From the NCBI GenBank assembly GCA_030695415.1, contig JAUYQZ010000032.1, positions 1-64,000 of the forward strand: a DNA stretch of 64,000 nt, given 5' to 3'. Below, in pieces: positions 22,964 to 32,110 of this stretch. The position numbers and the translations under genes were made by a program. Source of the DNA: Hylemonella sp. Lineage in GTDB: Bacteria > Pseudomonadota > Gammaproteobacteria > Burkholderiales > Burkholderiaceae_C. Each line of letters opens with the position of its first letter. Positions within the stretch are counted from its first letter, which is position 1. Under the pieces are notes generated by a model that made no database searches, was not told where the DNA came from, and worked only from the letters and a program-made list of their open reading frames with translations.

Positions 22964-23771
22964 CGACCAGGGCGCGCAGGGCGGCGCTCATGTCGGGGTC
23001 GTCGGTCAGGGCGCGGGTGATCGTCATGTCGCAGCTGTCGCGCGGGTCCACGCCGTCGCGGATCAGGGTACCGGCGTAGATCAACATGCGGGTGGACGCG
23101 CCCTCGTCCAGGCCGCGCTCGCGCAGCGCGCGCGAACGTCGCGCCACACCCACCAGGCGCGCAGCGAGCTCCGGGGCGATGCCGGCTTCGTGCGCCACGA
23201 TCTCGGTTTCCACCGCCTCGGGCGGGTAGTCGAACTCCAGCGCCGCGAAGCGCTGGCGGGTGGAGGGCTTCATGTCCTTGGCGCGGCTCTGGTAACCCGG
23301 GTTGTAGGAGACCACGAGCTGGAAGTCCGGATGCGCCTGCACCAGCTCGCCCTTGCGGTCCAGCGGCAGCATGCGCCGCGCATCGGTCAAGGGGTGGATC
23401 ACCACGGTGGTGTCCTGGCGCGCCTCCACCACCTCGTCCAGATAGCAGATGCCCCCATGGCGCACGGCCAGGGTCAGCGGGCCGTCGTGCCAGGTGGTGC
23501 CACGCTCGTCCAGCAGCCAGCGCCCCACCAGGTCGGAGGCACTCATGTCCTCGTTGCAGGCCAGCGTGACGAGCGGACGATCCAGCTTCCAGGCCATGTA
23601 CTCGACGAAACGCGTCTTGCCACAGCCGGTCGGCCCCTTGAGCATGAGGGGCAGGCGGTGCGCGTAGGCGTGCTCGTAGAGCGCCACCTCGCGCGCCGCG
23701 GGGCGGTACCAGGGCTGCGTGCGGATGCGGTAGGCGACCAGCGGATCGCCCGGGCGGTCGGACAGGTTCAC
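22947..23771 (-). CDS. CbbQ/NirQ/NorQ-family AAA+ ATPase
   Basis: 274-aa MoxR-clade AAA+ protein. Walker A GPTGCGKTRF near residue 47, the family's LVTLACNEDMSASDLVGRWLL, Walker B GGICYLDEVVEA, and the sensor region VSYNPGYQ. Nearest known types are CbbQ (Rubisco activase), NorQ and NirQ. Sits 36 bp downstream of amiE; P. aeruginosa amiE is also followed by an ATPase gene (amiB), so a link to amidase is plausible but unproven. Confidence 0.88.
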   Translation of the reverse strand: MNLSDRPGDPLVAYRIRTQPWYRPAAREVALYEHAYAHRLPLMLKGPTGCGKTRFVEYMAWKLDRPLVTLACNEDMSASDLVGRWLLDERGTTWHDGPLTLAVRHGGICYLDEVVEARQDTTVVIHPLTDARRMLPLDRKGELVQAHPDFQLVVSYNPGYQSRAKDMKPSTRQRFAALEFDYPPEAVETEIVAHEAGIAPELAARLVGVARRSRALRERGLDEGASTRMLIYAGTLIRDGVDPRDSCDMTITRALTDDPDMSAALRALVDASFP

Positions 23772-23807
23772 GGTGTGTAGCGCGCCGGGGGCACCGGCAC
23801 GGTGGCT

Positions 23808-24845
23808 TTAACGATGCTCGGATGGCGTGTTCGGGATGCCCTCGATCGGGCACTCCGGCGTGCCGACCGTGGAGCGTGTGAAGGCCTCGACCTTCTTGCG
23901 CGTGCCCTCGGGGTCGCGGATCCACTCCCCATAGAACTCATAGGGACAGGCGGCCACGCCGGTGTCGCCTTCTCCCGAGTTGATCTTGCCCGTGTAGCCG
24001 CGATGCACCAGCTTGAAGAGGTGGTTCTCGCTCTGCCCGTTCTTGCGGAAGTCGCGGATCAGGCTCTTGGACAGGGCCGCGTACTGCACGCCGTACTCCT
24101 CCTCGCCGCATTCACCCAGGGTGCGGCCATCGAAGCCGATGAGGGCCGAATGCCCGAAGTAGCTGTACACGCCATCCCAGCCGGCCGCGTTGGCCACCGC
24201 CACATAGGTGTTGTTGGCCCAGGCCATGGCCTTGGCCATCAGCACCTGCTGGTCCTTGGCCGGGTACATATAACCCTGGCAGCGCACGATGAGTTCGGCG
24301 CCCTTCATGGCGCAGTCACGCCAGATCTCGGGGTAGTTGCCGTCGTCGCAGATGATGAGACTGACCTTGAGGCCCTTGGGCCCGTCGGAGACGTAGGTGC
24401 AGTTGCCCGGGTACCAGCCCTCGATCGGCACCCAGGGCATGATCTTGCGGTACTTCTGCACGATCTCGCCCTGGTCGTTCATCAGGATCAGCGTGTTGTA
24501 GGGCGCCTTGTTCGGGTGCTCTTCATGCCGCTCGCCGGTCAGCGAGAACACGCCCCAGACCTTGGCCTTGCGGCAGGCCTCGGCGAAGATGGCCGTCTCG
24601 TCGCCGGGCACGGTGGCCGCGGTCTCGTACATCTCCTTGGCGTCGTACATGATGCCGTGCGTGCTGTACTCCGGAAAGATCACCAGGTCCATGCCGGGCA
24701 GGCCCCGCTTCATGCCGATCAGCATGTCGGCGATTTTGCGGGCGTTGGCCAGCACTTCGGCTTTGGTGTGGAGGCGGGGCATCTTGTAGTTCACTACCGC
24801 TACGCCTACGGTGTCGTTGCTGCTGGAAATATCGCCGTGGATCAT
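23808..24845 (-). CDS. amiE: Aliphatic amidase
   Basis: 345-aa nitrilase-superfamily hexameric amidase that hydrolyses short aliphatic amides (acetamide, propionamide) to acid and ammonia. Starts [21 protein letters not shown], nearly the Pseudomonas AmiE N-terminus. The catalytic Glu59, Lys134 and Cys166 ([11 protein letters not shown]) are all in register. The longer frame up to 24989 runs into the repeat region and is not coding. The close relative formamidase AmiF is less likely given the sequence match to AmiE recalled from memory. Confidence 0.93.
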   Translation of the reverse strand: MIHGDISSSNDTVGVAVVNYKMPRLHTKAEVLANARKIADMLIGMKRGLPGMDLVIFPEYSTHGIMYDAKEMYETAATVPGDETAIFAEACRKAKVWGVFSLTGERHEEHPNKAPYNTLILMNDQGEIVQKYRKIMPWVPIEGWYPGNCTYVSDGPKGLKVSLIICDDGNYPEIWRDCAMKGAELIVRCQGYMYPAKDQQVLMAKAMAWANNTYVAVANAAGWDGVYSYFGHSALIGFDGRTLGECGEEEYGVQYAALSKSLIRDFRKNGQSENHLFKLVHRGYTGKINSGEGDTGVAACPYEFYGEWIRDPEGTRKKVEAFTRSTVGTPECPIEGIPNTPSEHR

Positions 24846-24906
24846 TTCTGTTTTCCTTCGGATGTGTTTGTTTCGTTTGGTCGGTTGGTTTAAGAGGGTT
24901 CTTCTT

Positions 24907-25260
24907 CCACCCCCTATCCCCCCCCGCCCCCTTCCCACCCTCGCCAGGGCGGGAAGGGGGAGCCGATTTGATTTCGTCGCGCCGGCCATGCTTCTACGGC
25001 GCTAGCGTCGCGGCAAGCTTCTGCGGGCCAAGATTTTGGGGCTACGGTCGTAGTAAAGGGCTCGATGGCTGGCGCGCAGCTGCCAGCTGGGTGCGCGTAT
25101 ATCCCTACGCGGTCTCTACGACCGCTGGCGTGGAATGCTGGCGTCCAATATGCGGTGGTGACGCTGGCGCCGTAGAAGCCTGTCCATCGACCAACCACCA
25201 AATCGGACTCCCCTTCCCGCCCTGGCGAGGGTGGGAAGGGGCGGGGGGGATAGGAGGTGG
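24907..25260. repeat. Long imperfect inverted repeat (REP/MITE-like) filling the amiE-fmdB gap
   Basis: The 455-bp gap between amiE and fmdB holds no credible gene. Its core is bounded by ~64-bp inverted arms, 24907-24970 and 25195-25260, identical apart from a few substitutions and length changes in C/G runs. Each arm is itself a hairpin (CCTTCCCACCCT / AGGGCGGGAAGG). An inner pair, 24990-25009 and 25160-25179, is also inverted and matches at 19 of 20 bases. No transposase frame is present. The transcript could form a very large stem, which may separate amiE from fmdA expression. Confidence 0.85.
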
Positions 25261-25300
25261 TTACAAAAGCATCCATACAAAAACGCCAGCACTAAGAAAA

Positions 25301-25651
25301 TCAGTGACTGATCATCCAAGGCCTCTTCCCCGCAAACGACTTGCTCCCATCCGCCGCCGTCACGGTAGAACCACGTTTGCCGCTGGTAGAGCAACACCCA
25401 CACCCCGACGGATGCTTGAGTCGTCCATACGACCCGTCCCGCGAAGAACGTGGTGCATGCGAAGCCCGCTCATTGGTCTCGTGCGCCGCGCGTGTGCCGC
25501 TGTCCAGGCAGGCCAGGCGCGGCCCGGCCACGAAGACGCGGGTGCTGACGGTGCCGCAGTCCGGACAGTTGCAGGGCTCGTTGCGCTGCGCCAGGCTGCG
25601 CAGGGCCTCGAAACCCCCGCAGTCCGGGCAGTCGTAGTCATAGGTCGGCAT
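25301..25651 (-). CDS. fmdB: FmdB-family zinc-ribbon protein
   Basis: 116 aa from ATG 25651 (MPTYDYDCPDCGGFEALRSL). Two CxxC-type pairs (CPDCGG and CNCPDC) form the FmdB zinc ribbon in the first 35 residues. A second Cys cluster, GCGCCSTSGKRG, lies towards the end. In Methylophilus fmdB is a positive regulator of formamidase expression; the molecular role is not settled. 17 bp after fmdA. Confidence 0.88.
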   Translation of the reverse strand: MPTYDYDCPDCGGFEALRSLAQRNEPCNCPDCGTVSTRVFVAGPRLACLDSGTRAAHETNERASHAPRSSRDGSYGRLKHPSGCGCCSTSGKRGSTVTAADGSKSFAGKRPWMISH

Positions 25652-25668
25652 GCGGGGCTCCTGATCGC

Positions 25669-26901
25669 TTACTTCACGTCTTGCGAGATCGGCATCTGGA
25701 TGCTGCCGTCGATCATCTTCACCGGACCGGCGGCCGTGGGATTGATGTCGAAGTCGAAGATCTCGGTCGGCAGCCACAGGGTGGCGCAGGCGTTGGGCAC
25801 GTCCACCACGCCGCTGATGTGGCCCTGCACCGGGGCGGTGCCCAGGATGGAATAGGCCTGCGCGCCGCTGTAGCCGAACTTTTTGAGGTACTCGATGGCG
25901 TTCAGGCAGGCCTGGCGGTAAGCCACGTTGACGTCCAGGTAGTGCTGCTTGCCGGCCTCGTCCACCGAGATGCCTTCGAAGATCAGGTAGTCCTTGTAGT
26001 TGGGCGTGATGGGGCTGGGCTTGAAGATCGGGTTCTTGATGCCGTACTTGGCCATACCGCCCTTGATCAGGCTCACGCGCATGTGCACCCAGCCGGCCAT
26101 CTCGATGGCGCCGCAGAAGGTGATCTCGCCGTCGCCCTGGCTGAAGTGCAGGTCGCCCACGCTCAGGCCCGCGCCGTCCACGTAGACCGGGAAGAACACC
26201 TTGGAGCCGCGCGAGAGGTCCTTGATGTCGCAGTTGCCACCGTGTTCACGCGGGGGCACGGTGCGCGCGCCTTCGGCGGCCACCTTTTTGGCGGCTTCGC
26301 CCGTGAGCTTGCCGAGGTGGGCGGTGGCAGCGAAGGGCGGGTTGGCCAGGCCGGGTACGCGGGTGGGGTCGGTGTCGATCAGTTCCTGCTCGCGCGTGTT
26401 CCAGGCATCGAGCATCTTCTGGTCGGGCAGGCAGCCGATCAGGCCGGGGTGGATCAGGCCGGCGTACTCGACGCCGGGCACGTGGCGGCTCTTGGTGAAC
26501 ATGCCCTTGAAGTCCCAGATGGACTTCTGCGCCAGCGGGAAGTGGTCGGTCAGGAAACCGCCGCCGTTCTTCTTGCTGAAGAAGCCGTTGAAGCCCCAGG
26601 GGCTCTCGTCCTTGGCGCCAATGTCCAGCAGGTCCACCACCAGCAGGTCGCCGGGCTGCGCGCCCTTGACGCCCACCGGGCCGGTCAGGAAGTGCACGAT
26701 GGACAGGTCGATGTCACGCACGTCGTCGGCGCTGTCGTTGTTCTTGATGAAGCCGCCGGTCCAGTCGTAGGTTTCGAGGATGAAGTCCTCGCCGGGGTTG
26801 ACCCAGGCCGCCATGGGGATGTCCGGGTGCCAGCGGTTATGCACCTGCGGGTTGCTGTAGGCGGACTGCTTGAGGTCGACTTTGATGAGGGCTTCGGCCA
26901 T
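25669..26901 (-). CDS. fmdA: Formamidase / acetamidase FmdA
   Basis: 410-aa enzyme of the FmdA_AmdA family, hydrolysing formamide to formate and ammonia. Begins MAEALIKVDLKQSAYSNPQVHNRWH; contains REHGGNCDIKDLSRGSKVFFPV, VGDLHFSQGDGE and GAIEMAGWVHMR, the conserved core. Unrelated to AmiE in fold, so the cluster has two different amidases. 46 bp downstream of urtE, as in fmd clusters where amide transporter and formamidase are linked. Confidence 0.95.
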   Translation of the reverse strand: MAEALIKVDLKQSAYSNPQVHNRWHPDIPMAAWVNPGEDFILETYDWTGGFIKNNDSADDVRDIDLSIVHFLTGPVGVKGAQPGDLLVVDLLDIGAKDESPWGFNGFFSKKNGGGFLTDHFPLAQKSIWDFKGMFTKSRHVPGVEYAGLIHPGLIGCLPDQKMLDAWNTREQELIDTDPTRVPGLANPPFAATAHLGKLTGEAAKKVAAEGARTVPPREHGGNCDIKDLSRGSKVFFPVYVDGAGLSVGDLHFSQGDGEITFCGAIEMAGWVHMRVSLIKGGMAKYGIKNPIFKPSPITPNYKDYLIFEGISVDEAGKQHYLDVNVAYRQACLNAIEYLKKFGYSGAQAYSILGTAPVQGHISGVVDVPNACATLWLPTEIFDFDINPTAAGPVKMIDGSIQMPISQDVK

Positions 26902-26947
26902 GGTGATGCTCCTTTGTGGACGTGGGGGAATGAAAGGGAGGATGGGG

Positions 26948-27637
26948 TCAGACGGAAAGGTAGGACTTGATGCGCTTCACATCGGTCTGGTCGCGCGCGG
27001 TTTCGTGCACCAGGCGACCGCCCTCGATCACGAAGAGGCGATCGGCCACGTCCATGGCGAAGGACAGCACCTGCTCCGAGACGATGATGGTGATCTCGCG
27101 CAGCTTGCGGATCTCGTTGAGCGCCTTGGCAATGTCCTTGATGATCGAAGGCTGGATGCCCTCGGTGGGCTCGTCCAGCAGCAGCACCTTGGGGTTGGTC
27201 ACCAGGGCCCGCGCAATGGCCAACTGCTGCTGCTGCCCGCCTGAGAGGTTGCCGCCCTTGCGCCGGCGCATATCCCAGAGCACGGGGAACAGCGCGTAGA
27301 TCTCTTCCGGGATCTGCTTGTGTTTGGCGTTCTCCAGCCCGGTCTGGATGTTCTCCTCGACGGTGAGCGTCGGGAAGATCATGCGACCCTGGGGCACGTA
27401 GGCGATGCCCTTGGCCACGCGCCGGTAGCTTTCGTCCTTCGAGACGTCCTGACCGTCGACCAGGATCTGCCCGGACTTGAGCGGCAGCACACCCATCAGG
27501 CTCTTGAACAGCGTGGTCTTGCCCATGCCGTTACGGCCCATGATGGCGACCGTCTCGTTCTTGTTGCTTTCGAAGGAGATGCCGTGCAGGGCTTCGCTCT
27601 GGCCGTAGGCCGTGTACATGTCGGTGACTTTCAGCAT
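26948..27637 (-). CDS. urtE: Urea/amide ABC transporter ATP-binding protein UrtE
   Basis: 229-aa LivF-like ATPase. Walker A GRNGMGKTT, signature LSGGQQQQLAIARAL, Walker B VLLLDEPTEGIQP. I chose ATG 27637 (MLKVTDMYTAYGQSEALHG); the frame is open upstream through urtD in another reading frame. EGIQP with a tryptic IVSEQVLSFAMD tail is the UrtE pattern. Last transporter gene. Confidence 0.93.
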   Translation of the reverse strand: MLKVTDMYTAYGQSEALHGISFESNKNETVAIMGRNGMGKTTLFKSLMGVLPLKSGQILVDGQDVSKDESYRRVAKGIAYVPQGRMIFPTLTVEENIQTGLENAKHKQIPEEIYALFPVLWDMRRRKGGNLSGGQQQQLAIARALVTNPKVLLLDEPTEGIQPSIIKDIAKALNEIRKLREITIIVSEQVLSFAMDVADRLFVIEGGRLVHETARDQTDVKRIKSYLSV

Positions 27638-27654
27638 GTCTTGCTCCTGTGGAA

Positions 27655-28398
27655 TCAGTGGCCGAGATAAACGTCGATCACCTTGGGGTCGGCCTGCACC
27701 GTGGCCATGGAGCCCTCGGCCAGGATCTTTCCCTGGTGCATCACGGTGACCTTGTGCGCGATCTGCTTGACGAACTCCATGTCGTGTTCGATCACGATCA
27801 CCGAACGGTTCTTGCAGATGCGCTTGAGCAGGTCGGCGGTGAGCTCGCGCTCGCGTGCGCTCATGCCGGCGATGGGTTCGTCCAGCATCAGCAGCTCGGG
27901 GTCCTGCATCAGCAGCATGCCGATCTCCAGCCACTGCTTCTGGCCGTGCGAGAGCAGGCCGGCCTCCTTCTCCAGGGTGTCGGCCAGGCCGATCTCTTCG
28001 GCCACCACCTGCACCCGGGCCTTGACCTCGTCGGTGCACTTGAAACCCAGCGCACCGAAAACCGAACGTCCCTTGGGGTAGGACACCTCCAGGTTCTGGA
28101 ATACGCTGAGGTTCTCGTAGATGGACGGCGTCTGGAACTTGCGGCCGATGCCGCGGCGCACGCGGATATGCTCATCCAGCTGGGTCAGTTCCTCGTTCTT
28201 GAACTTGATGCTGCCGCTGCTGGCCTTGGTCTTGCCGCAGATCAGGTCCAGCAGCGTGGTCTTGCCCGCGCCGTTGGGGCCGATGATCACGCGCAGCTCG
28301 TTCTTGTCGATGTACAGCGTCAGGTTGTCGATGGCCTTGAATCCGTCGAAGGAGACCGTGAGGTCTTCCACGGCCAGGGCGAAGTCGGTGTTGCTCAT
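27655..28398 (-). CDS. urtD: Urea/amide ABC transporter ATP-binding protein UrtD
   Basis: 247-aa LivG-like ATPase. Walker A GPNGAGKTTLLDLICG, GIGRKFQTPSIYENLSVFQN, signature LSHGQKQWLEIGMLL (SHGQ in place of SGGQ, normal for UrtD), Walker B LLMLDEPIAGMS. Between urtC and urtE with 17-22 bp gaps. Confidence 0.94.
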   Translation of the reverse strand: MSNTDFALAVEDLTVSFDGFKAIDNLTLYIDKNELRVIIGPNGAGKTTLLDLICGKTKASSGSIKFKNEELTQLDEHIRVRRGIGRKFQTPSIYENLSVFQNLEVSYPKGRSVFGALGFKCTDEVKARVQVVAEEIGLADTLEKEAGLLSHGQKQWLEIGMLLMQDPELLMLDEPIAGMSARERELTADLLKRICKNRSVIVIEHDMEFVKQIAHKVTVMHQGKILAEGSMATVQADPKVIDVYLGH

Positions 28399-28420
28399 GG
28401 GGGGGTCCTGTGTCGATGGG

Positions 28421-29593
28421 TCAGGCGCTCTGGCTGCTCACGCCGCCAGCCTGGGTGGCTGGCGCATCGGAAGCGGCGTCGGCTGCCACGGCTTTGCGGA
28501 TCGCCAGGCGTTCGGCCTGTTTGCGCTGCCACCAGGGCTTGACCTTCTTCTCCCACACGCCGGCCAGGCCGTCGGGGAAGGCCATGGTCACGCCGATGAA
28601 GAGCGCGGCCATCAGGAAGAGCCACAGGTCGGGCAGGCTTTCAGAGAAGTAGGTCTTGCCGAAGTTCACCAGCAGGGTGCCGTAGACCGCGCCAACCAGG
28701 CTCATGCGTCCGCCCACGGCGGCGTAGATCACCATTTCGATCGAGGGCACGATGCCCACGAAGGAGGGCGACATGAAACCCACCTGCAGCGTGAACAGCG
28801 CGCCGCCGATGCCGGAGAGCGCCGCCGCCAGGCAGAACACGAAGACCTTGAACATGGCCACGTCGTAGCCCGAGAAGCGCACGCGGTCTTCCTTGTCGCG
28901 CATGGCCAGCAGCAGGGTGCCCAGCTTGCTCTTCTGCACCCACAGGCACAGGGTGATGCTGCCCAGCAGGAGGAAGGTGCACAGGTAGTAGAGGAGGTAC
29001 TTGGCGCTGTCGGTGCGCGTGTCCCAGCCCAGCACGGTCTTCAGGTCGGTCATGCCGTTGACCCCGCCGGTGTAGCCCTGCTGGCCGATGATGAGCACCG
29101 TGAGGATCAGCGCCACAGCCTGCGTGATGATGGCAAAGTACACACCGCCCACGCGCCGCTTGAACATGGCGTAACCGATGATGAAGGCCAGCAGGGTGGG
29201 CACCGCCACCACCGCGAACAGCGCGAAGGGCAGGTACTCGAAGGGCTGCCACCAGATGGGCAGCGCCGTGAGCTGGTTCCAGTCCATGAAGTCCGGGATG
29301 CCCGGGGTCGACTGGATCTTGGTGGTGATGGGGTCGCTGGCCTCCAGCTTGAGGAACATGGCCATGGCGTAACCGCCCAGGCCGAAGAACACGCCCTGGC
29401 CCAGGCTCAGCACGCCGCCGTAGCCCCAGAGCATGACCAGCCCCAGCGCGACGAAGCCATAGGTCAGGTACTTGCCCACGAGGTTGAGGCGGAAGATGTC
29501 GAACACCAGCGGAAAGACGACGATCAGCAGCACGGCCAGGATGAGCACGCTGCCCAGCCCCCGTTTGGCGATCCACGCGTTGAATTTGTTCAT
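28421..29593 (-). CDS. urtC: Urea/amide ABC transporter permease UrtC
   Basis: 390-aa LivM-like inner-membrane permease with about ten hydrophobic helices (KYLTYGFVALGLVMLWGYGG, VLSLGQGVFFGLGGYAM). The cytosolic EAA-like loop is near SGIGGALFTLQVGF. The final ~40 residues form a charged, alanine-rich tail. Long antisense frames over this gene reflect codon bias only. Confidence 0.94.
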   Translation of the reverse strand: MNKFNAWIAKRGLGSVLILAVLLIVVFPLVFDIFRLNLVGKYLTYGFVALGLVMLWGYGGVLSLGQGVFFGLGGYAMAMFLKLEASDPITTKIQSTPGIPDFMDWNQLTALPIWWQPFEYLPFALFAVVAVPTLLAFIIGYAMFKRRVGGVYFAIITQAVALILTVLIIGQQGYTGGVNGMTDLKTVLGWDTRTDSAKYLLYYLCTFLLLGSITLCLWVQKSKLGTLLLAMRDKEDRVRFSGYDVAMFKVFVFCLAAALSGIGGALFTLQVGFMSPSFVGIVPSIEMVIYAAVGGRMSLVGAVYGTLLVNFGKTYFSESLPDLWLFLMAALFIGVTMAFPDGLAGVWEKKVKPWWQRKQAERLAIRKAVAADAASDAPATQAGGVSSQSA

Positions 29594-29621
29594 GGGGTGA
29601 CTCCGAAATGAGTAAGCAGGA

Positions 29622-30536
29622 TCAGCGACGCACCTTGCTGGCGAACAGGCCTTGCGGGCGGATCATCAGGATCACGACGATGATGGAGAGCGTCAGCACC
29701 TTGGCGTTCGATCCGCTCATGAAGAACTCGCTGATCGATTGCGTCTGGGCGATGCCGAAGGCCGAGGCCACGGTACCCAGCAGGCTGGCGGCGCCGCCGA
29801 AGGTCACAACGAGGAAGGAGTCGACGATGTAGAGCGAGCCGCTGGTCGGACCCGTGGAACCGATGGTGGTGAAGGCCGCGCCCGCCACGCCGGCAATGCC
29901 GCAGCCGATGGCGAAGGTCAGGCGGTCGGTCTTGCTGGTGTTGATGCCGATGGCATTGGCCATGGTGCGGTTGCTGACCGTGGCGCGCACCCGCAGGCCC
30001 CAGCGGCTCTTGTACAGCGCCAGCAGCACACCGCAGGTGACGAAGGTGGTCAGGCCCAGCACGAAGAGGCCGTTGATCGGGATGTCCAGCCCTTCACGCG
30101 GCGACCAGGAACCCATCAGCCATTCGGGCAGCGTGGGGCTGACTTCCTTGGGACCGATGGCGGTGCGAAAGATCTGCTGGATGGCCAGGCTCAGGCCCCA
30201 GGTGGCCAGCAGCGTGTCCAGCGGACGCTTGTAGAGGAAACGGATTAGACCCCACTCCACCAGCCAGCCCGCGATGAAGGCCAGGCAGAAGGCCACCGCG
30301 ATGGCCACCAGGAAGTAATAGGGCATGAGGTTGGGGGCAAACTTCTCCACCAGCGTGGAGAAGAGGAAGACCGTGTAGGCGCCGATGGTCATGAACTCGC
30401 CATGCGCCATGTTGATCACGCCCATCTGGCCGAAGATGATGGCCAGGCCCAGGCCCATGAGCAAAAGGACGGAGAAGAGGCTCAGTCCGGCGAAACCCTG
30501 CATGAGGGTGATGTCAACGATTTCCTTGAATTCCAT
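29622..30536 (-). CDS. urtB: Urea/amide ABC transporter permease UrtB
   Basis: 304-aa LivH-like permease, about eight membrane helices, with GLAIIFGQMGVINMAHGEF near the N-terminus and SFLVVTFGGAASLLGT near the C-terminus, both UrtB hallmarks. This is the short form without the extra N-terminal domain of some UrtB proteins. Confidence 0.94.
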   Translation of the reverse strand: MEFKEIVDITLMQGFAGLSLFSVLLLMGLGLAIIFGQMGVINMAHGEFMTIGAYTVFLFSTLVEKFAPNLMPYYFLVAIAVAFCLAFIAGWLVEWGLIRFLYKRPLDTLLATWGLSLAIQQIFRTAIGPKEVSPTLPEWLMGSWSPREGLDIPINGLFVLGLTTFVTCGVLLALYKSRWGLRVRATVSNRTMANAIGINTSKTDRLTFAIGCGIAGVAGAAFTTIGSTGPTSGSLYIVDSFLVVTFGGAASLLGTVASAFGIAQTQSISEFFMSGSNAKVLTLSIIVVILMIRPQGLFASKVRR

Positions 30537-30623
30537 GGCGTCACCTACCGGTCTGTTTACGAATCACGGGTGGCGGCCCCGACCCAGCCGGCGGCCGCCA
30601 CTTTCTGTCCCTCAGCGGGACGG

Positions 30624-31892
30624 TTACTGGTAGCCCTTCGGGAACGGATCAGGTTCGATCAGATTGGGCGACTCGGCCACCACCTTGAAGGTGCCGTCCT
30701 TGTTACCGATGGCGATGCGCGACTTGCTCCACAGGTGGTGGTTCTGGTGCACCTTGACGTAGCCCTCGGGCGCGGTCTTGAGCTCGATGCCGGGCGAGGC
30801 GGCCACGACCTTGTCCACGTCGAAGCTGCCGGCCTTCTCCACGGCAGCCTTCCACAGCCAGGGACCCAGGTAGCCGGCTTGCGTGACGTCGCCGATCACG
30901 GCGTCCTTGCCGTACTTGGCCTTGAAGGCTGCGACGAACTTCTTGTTGTTCTCGTTGTCCAGCGACTGGAAGTACTTCATCGAGCTGTAGAAGCCGGCGA
31001 AGTTCTCGCCGCCCACGCCCGTCATCTCGTCTTCCGTCACCGACAGCGTCAGCAGGAACTGCTTGTCACCGGTGATGCCCGCGGCCTTGAGCTGCTTGTA
31101 GAAGGCCACGTTGGAGCCGCCCACCACCGCTGCGAAGATGCAGTCTGGCTTGGCCACCTTGATCTTGTTGATCAGGGAGTTGAAGTTGGTGTTGCCCAGC
31201 GGGTAGTACTCTTCGCCCACCACCTTGCCCAGCTTGCCCACGCTCTCGATGTGCTTGCGCGCGATCTTCATCGAGGTGCGCGGCCAGATGTAGTCCGAGC
31301 CGACCAGGAAGTAGGTCTTGGCTTTTTTCTCCTTCGAACCCCAGTCCAGGCCGTAGATGATCTGCTGCGTCGCTTCCTGGCCCGTGTAGATCACGTTCTT
31401 GGACTGCTCCAGGCCTTCGTAGAAGGTCGGGTAGTAGAGCAGGCCGTTCTCTTTCTCGAACACCGGCAACACGGCCTTGCGCGAGGCACTGGTCCAGCAG
31501 CCGAAGACAGCGGCCACGTGGTCGTTGACCAGCAGCTTCTTGGACTTCTCGGCAAAGGTTGGCCAGTCGGAAGCGCCGTCTTCCTTGATCACCTTGATCT
31601 TGCGCCCCAGGATGCCGCCCATGGCATTGATCTGGTCAATCGCCAGCTGCTCGGCCTGGATGGAGCCGGTCTCGGAGATGGCCATGGTGCCGGAGGAGGA
31701 GTGCAGCTGTCCCACGATCACCTCGGTGTCGGTCACGGCCAGCTTGGTCGTGTTGACCTTGGCGGTCGGGAACTGCTGGGCCGCGGCCAGGGCGGGCACA
31801 CCGGCCACGGACAGGGCGCCCATGGCCTGCAGGACCTGGCGGCGCTGCAGACCGCTGGCTAGCGGGTGGGAAGGGGCAGACGGTTTCTTCAT
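30624..31892 (-). CDS. urtA: Urea/amide ABC transporter substrate-binding protein UrtA
   Basis: 422-aa periplasmic Leu/Ile/Val-type binding protein. ATG 31892 gives an export signal with SGLQRRQVLQAMGALSVAG, a Tat-like RR motif, ending near ALAAAQ. Mature part: VGQLHSSSGTMAISE, LYYPTFYEGLEQSKNVIYTGQ, and GSDYIWPRTS, typical of UrtA/FmdD. Substrate may be urea, formamide or both; the neighbouring fmdA and amiE argue for amides as well. An 87-bp gap separates it from urtB. Promoter region shared with the divergent permease-kinase. Confidence 0.93.
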   Translation of the reverse strand: MKKPSAPSHPLASGLQRRQVLQAMGALSVAGVPALAAAQQFPTAKVNTTKLAVTDTEVIVGQLHSSSGTMAISETGSIQAEQLAIDQINAMGGILGRKIKVIKEDGASDWPTFAEKSKKLLVNDHVAAVFGCWTSASRKAVLPVFEKENGLLYYPTFYEGLEQSKNVIYTGQEATQQIIYGLDWGSKEKKAKTYFLVGSDYIWPRTSMKIARKHIESVGKLGKVVGEEYYPLGNTNFNSLINKIKVAKPDCIFAAVVGGSNVAFYKQLKAAGITGDKQFLLTLSVTEDEMTGVGGENFAGFYSSMKYFQSLDNENNKKFVAAFKAKYGKDAVIGDVTQAGYLGPWLWKAAVEKAGSFDVDKVVAASPGIELKTAPEGYVKVHQNHHLWSKSRIAIGNKDGTFKVVAESPNLIEPDPFPKGYQ

Positions 31893-31996
31893 GAGGCACT
31901 CCAGTAAGAAAGAGGGAACCAAGAACACCTGCGGGAGGTGCGGGCAACACCTTGTCACCACGGCCTTGAGATTAGGGAGAGGGGCGCGTACAGCCC

Positions 31997-32014
31997 ATAC
32001 GTCAATCAACGTAT
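31997..32014. promoter_or_regulatory. Dyad operator candidate between urtA and the permease-kinase gene
   Basis: Perfect 6-bp inverted repeat ATACGT-N6-ACGTAT, about midway in the 218-bp divergent intergenic region. The size and spacing suit a LuxR/NarL-type response regulator dimer, and the gene for such a regulator lies at 35472. The TF assignment is inference. Confidence 0.5.
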
Positions 32015-32110
32015 CGCTCGTGTCGACCCGACCGAGAACAGTTCTTGCATGCGCACCTGCATGGGTCCCGGTCTACCCAGAACGGGGCGCCGGGGTTCGA
32101 ACGCACCTTT

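Noticed and set aside
24846-25300. Several 60-295 aa frames in the amiE-fmdB gap
   Set aside because: They read through the inverted repeat arms ([11 protein letters not shown] occurs in more than one) and have no start signals or domains.
28121-29611. 496-aa plus-strand frame
   Set aside because: Antisense to urtC; His/Gln/Glu-rich translation typical of shadow frames.
31893-32110. Sigma-54 promoter for urtA
   Set aside because: A TTGC box exists, but no GG lies exactly 10 nt upstream of the GC on either strand.
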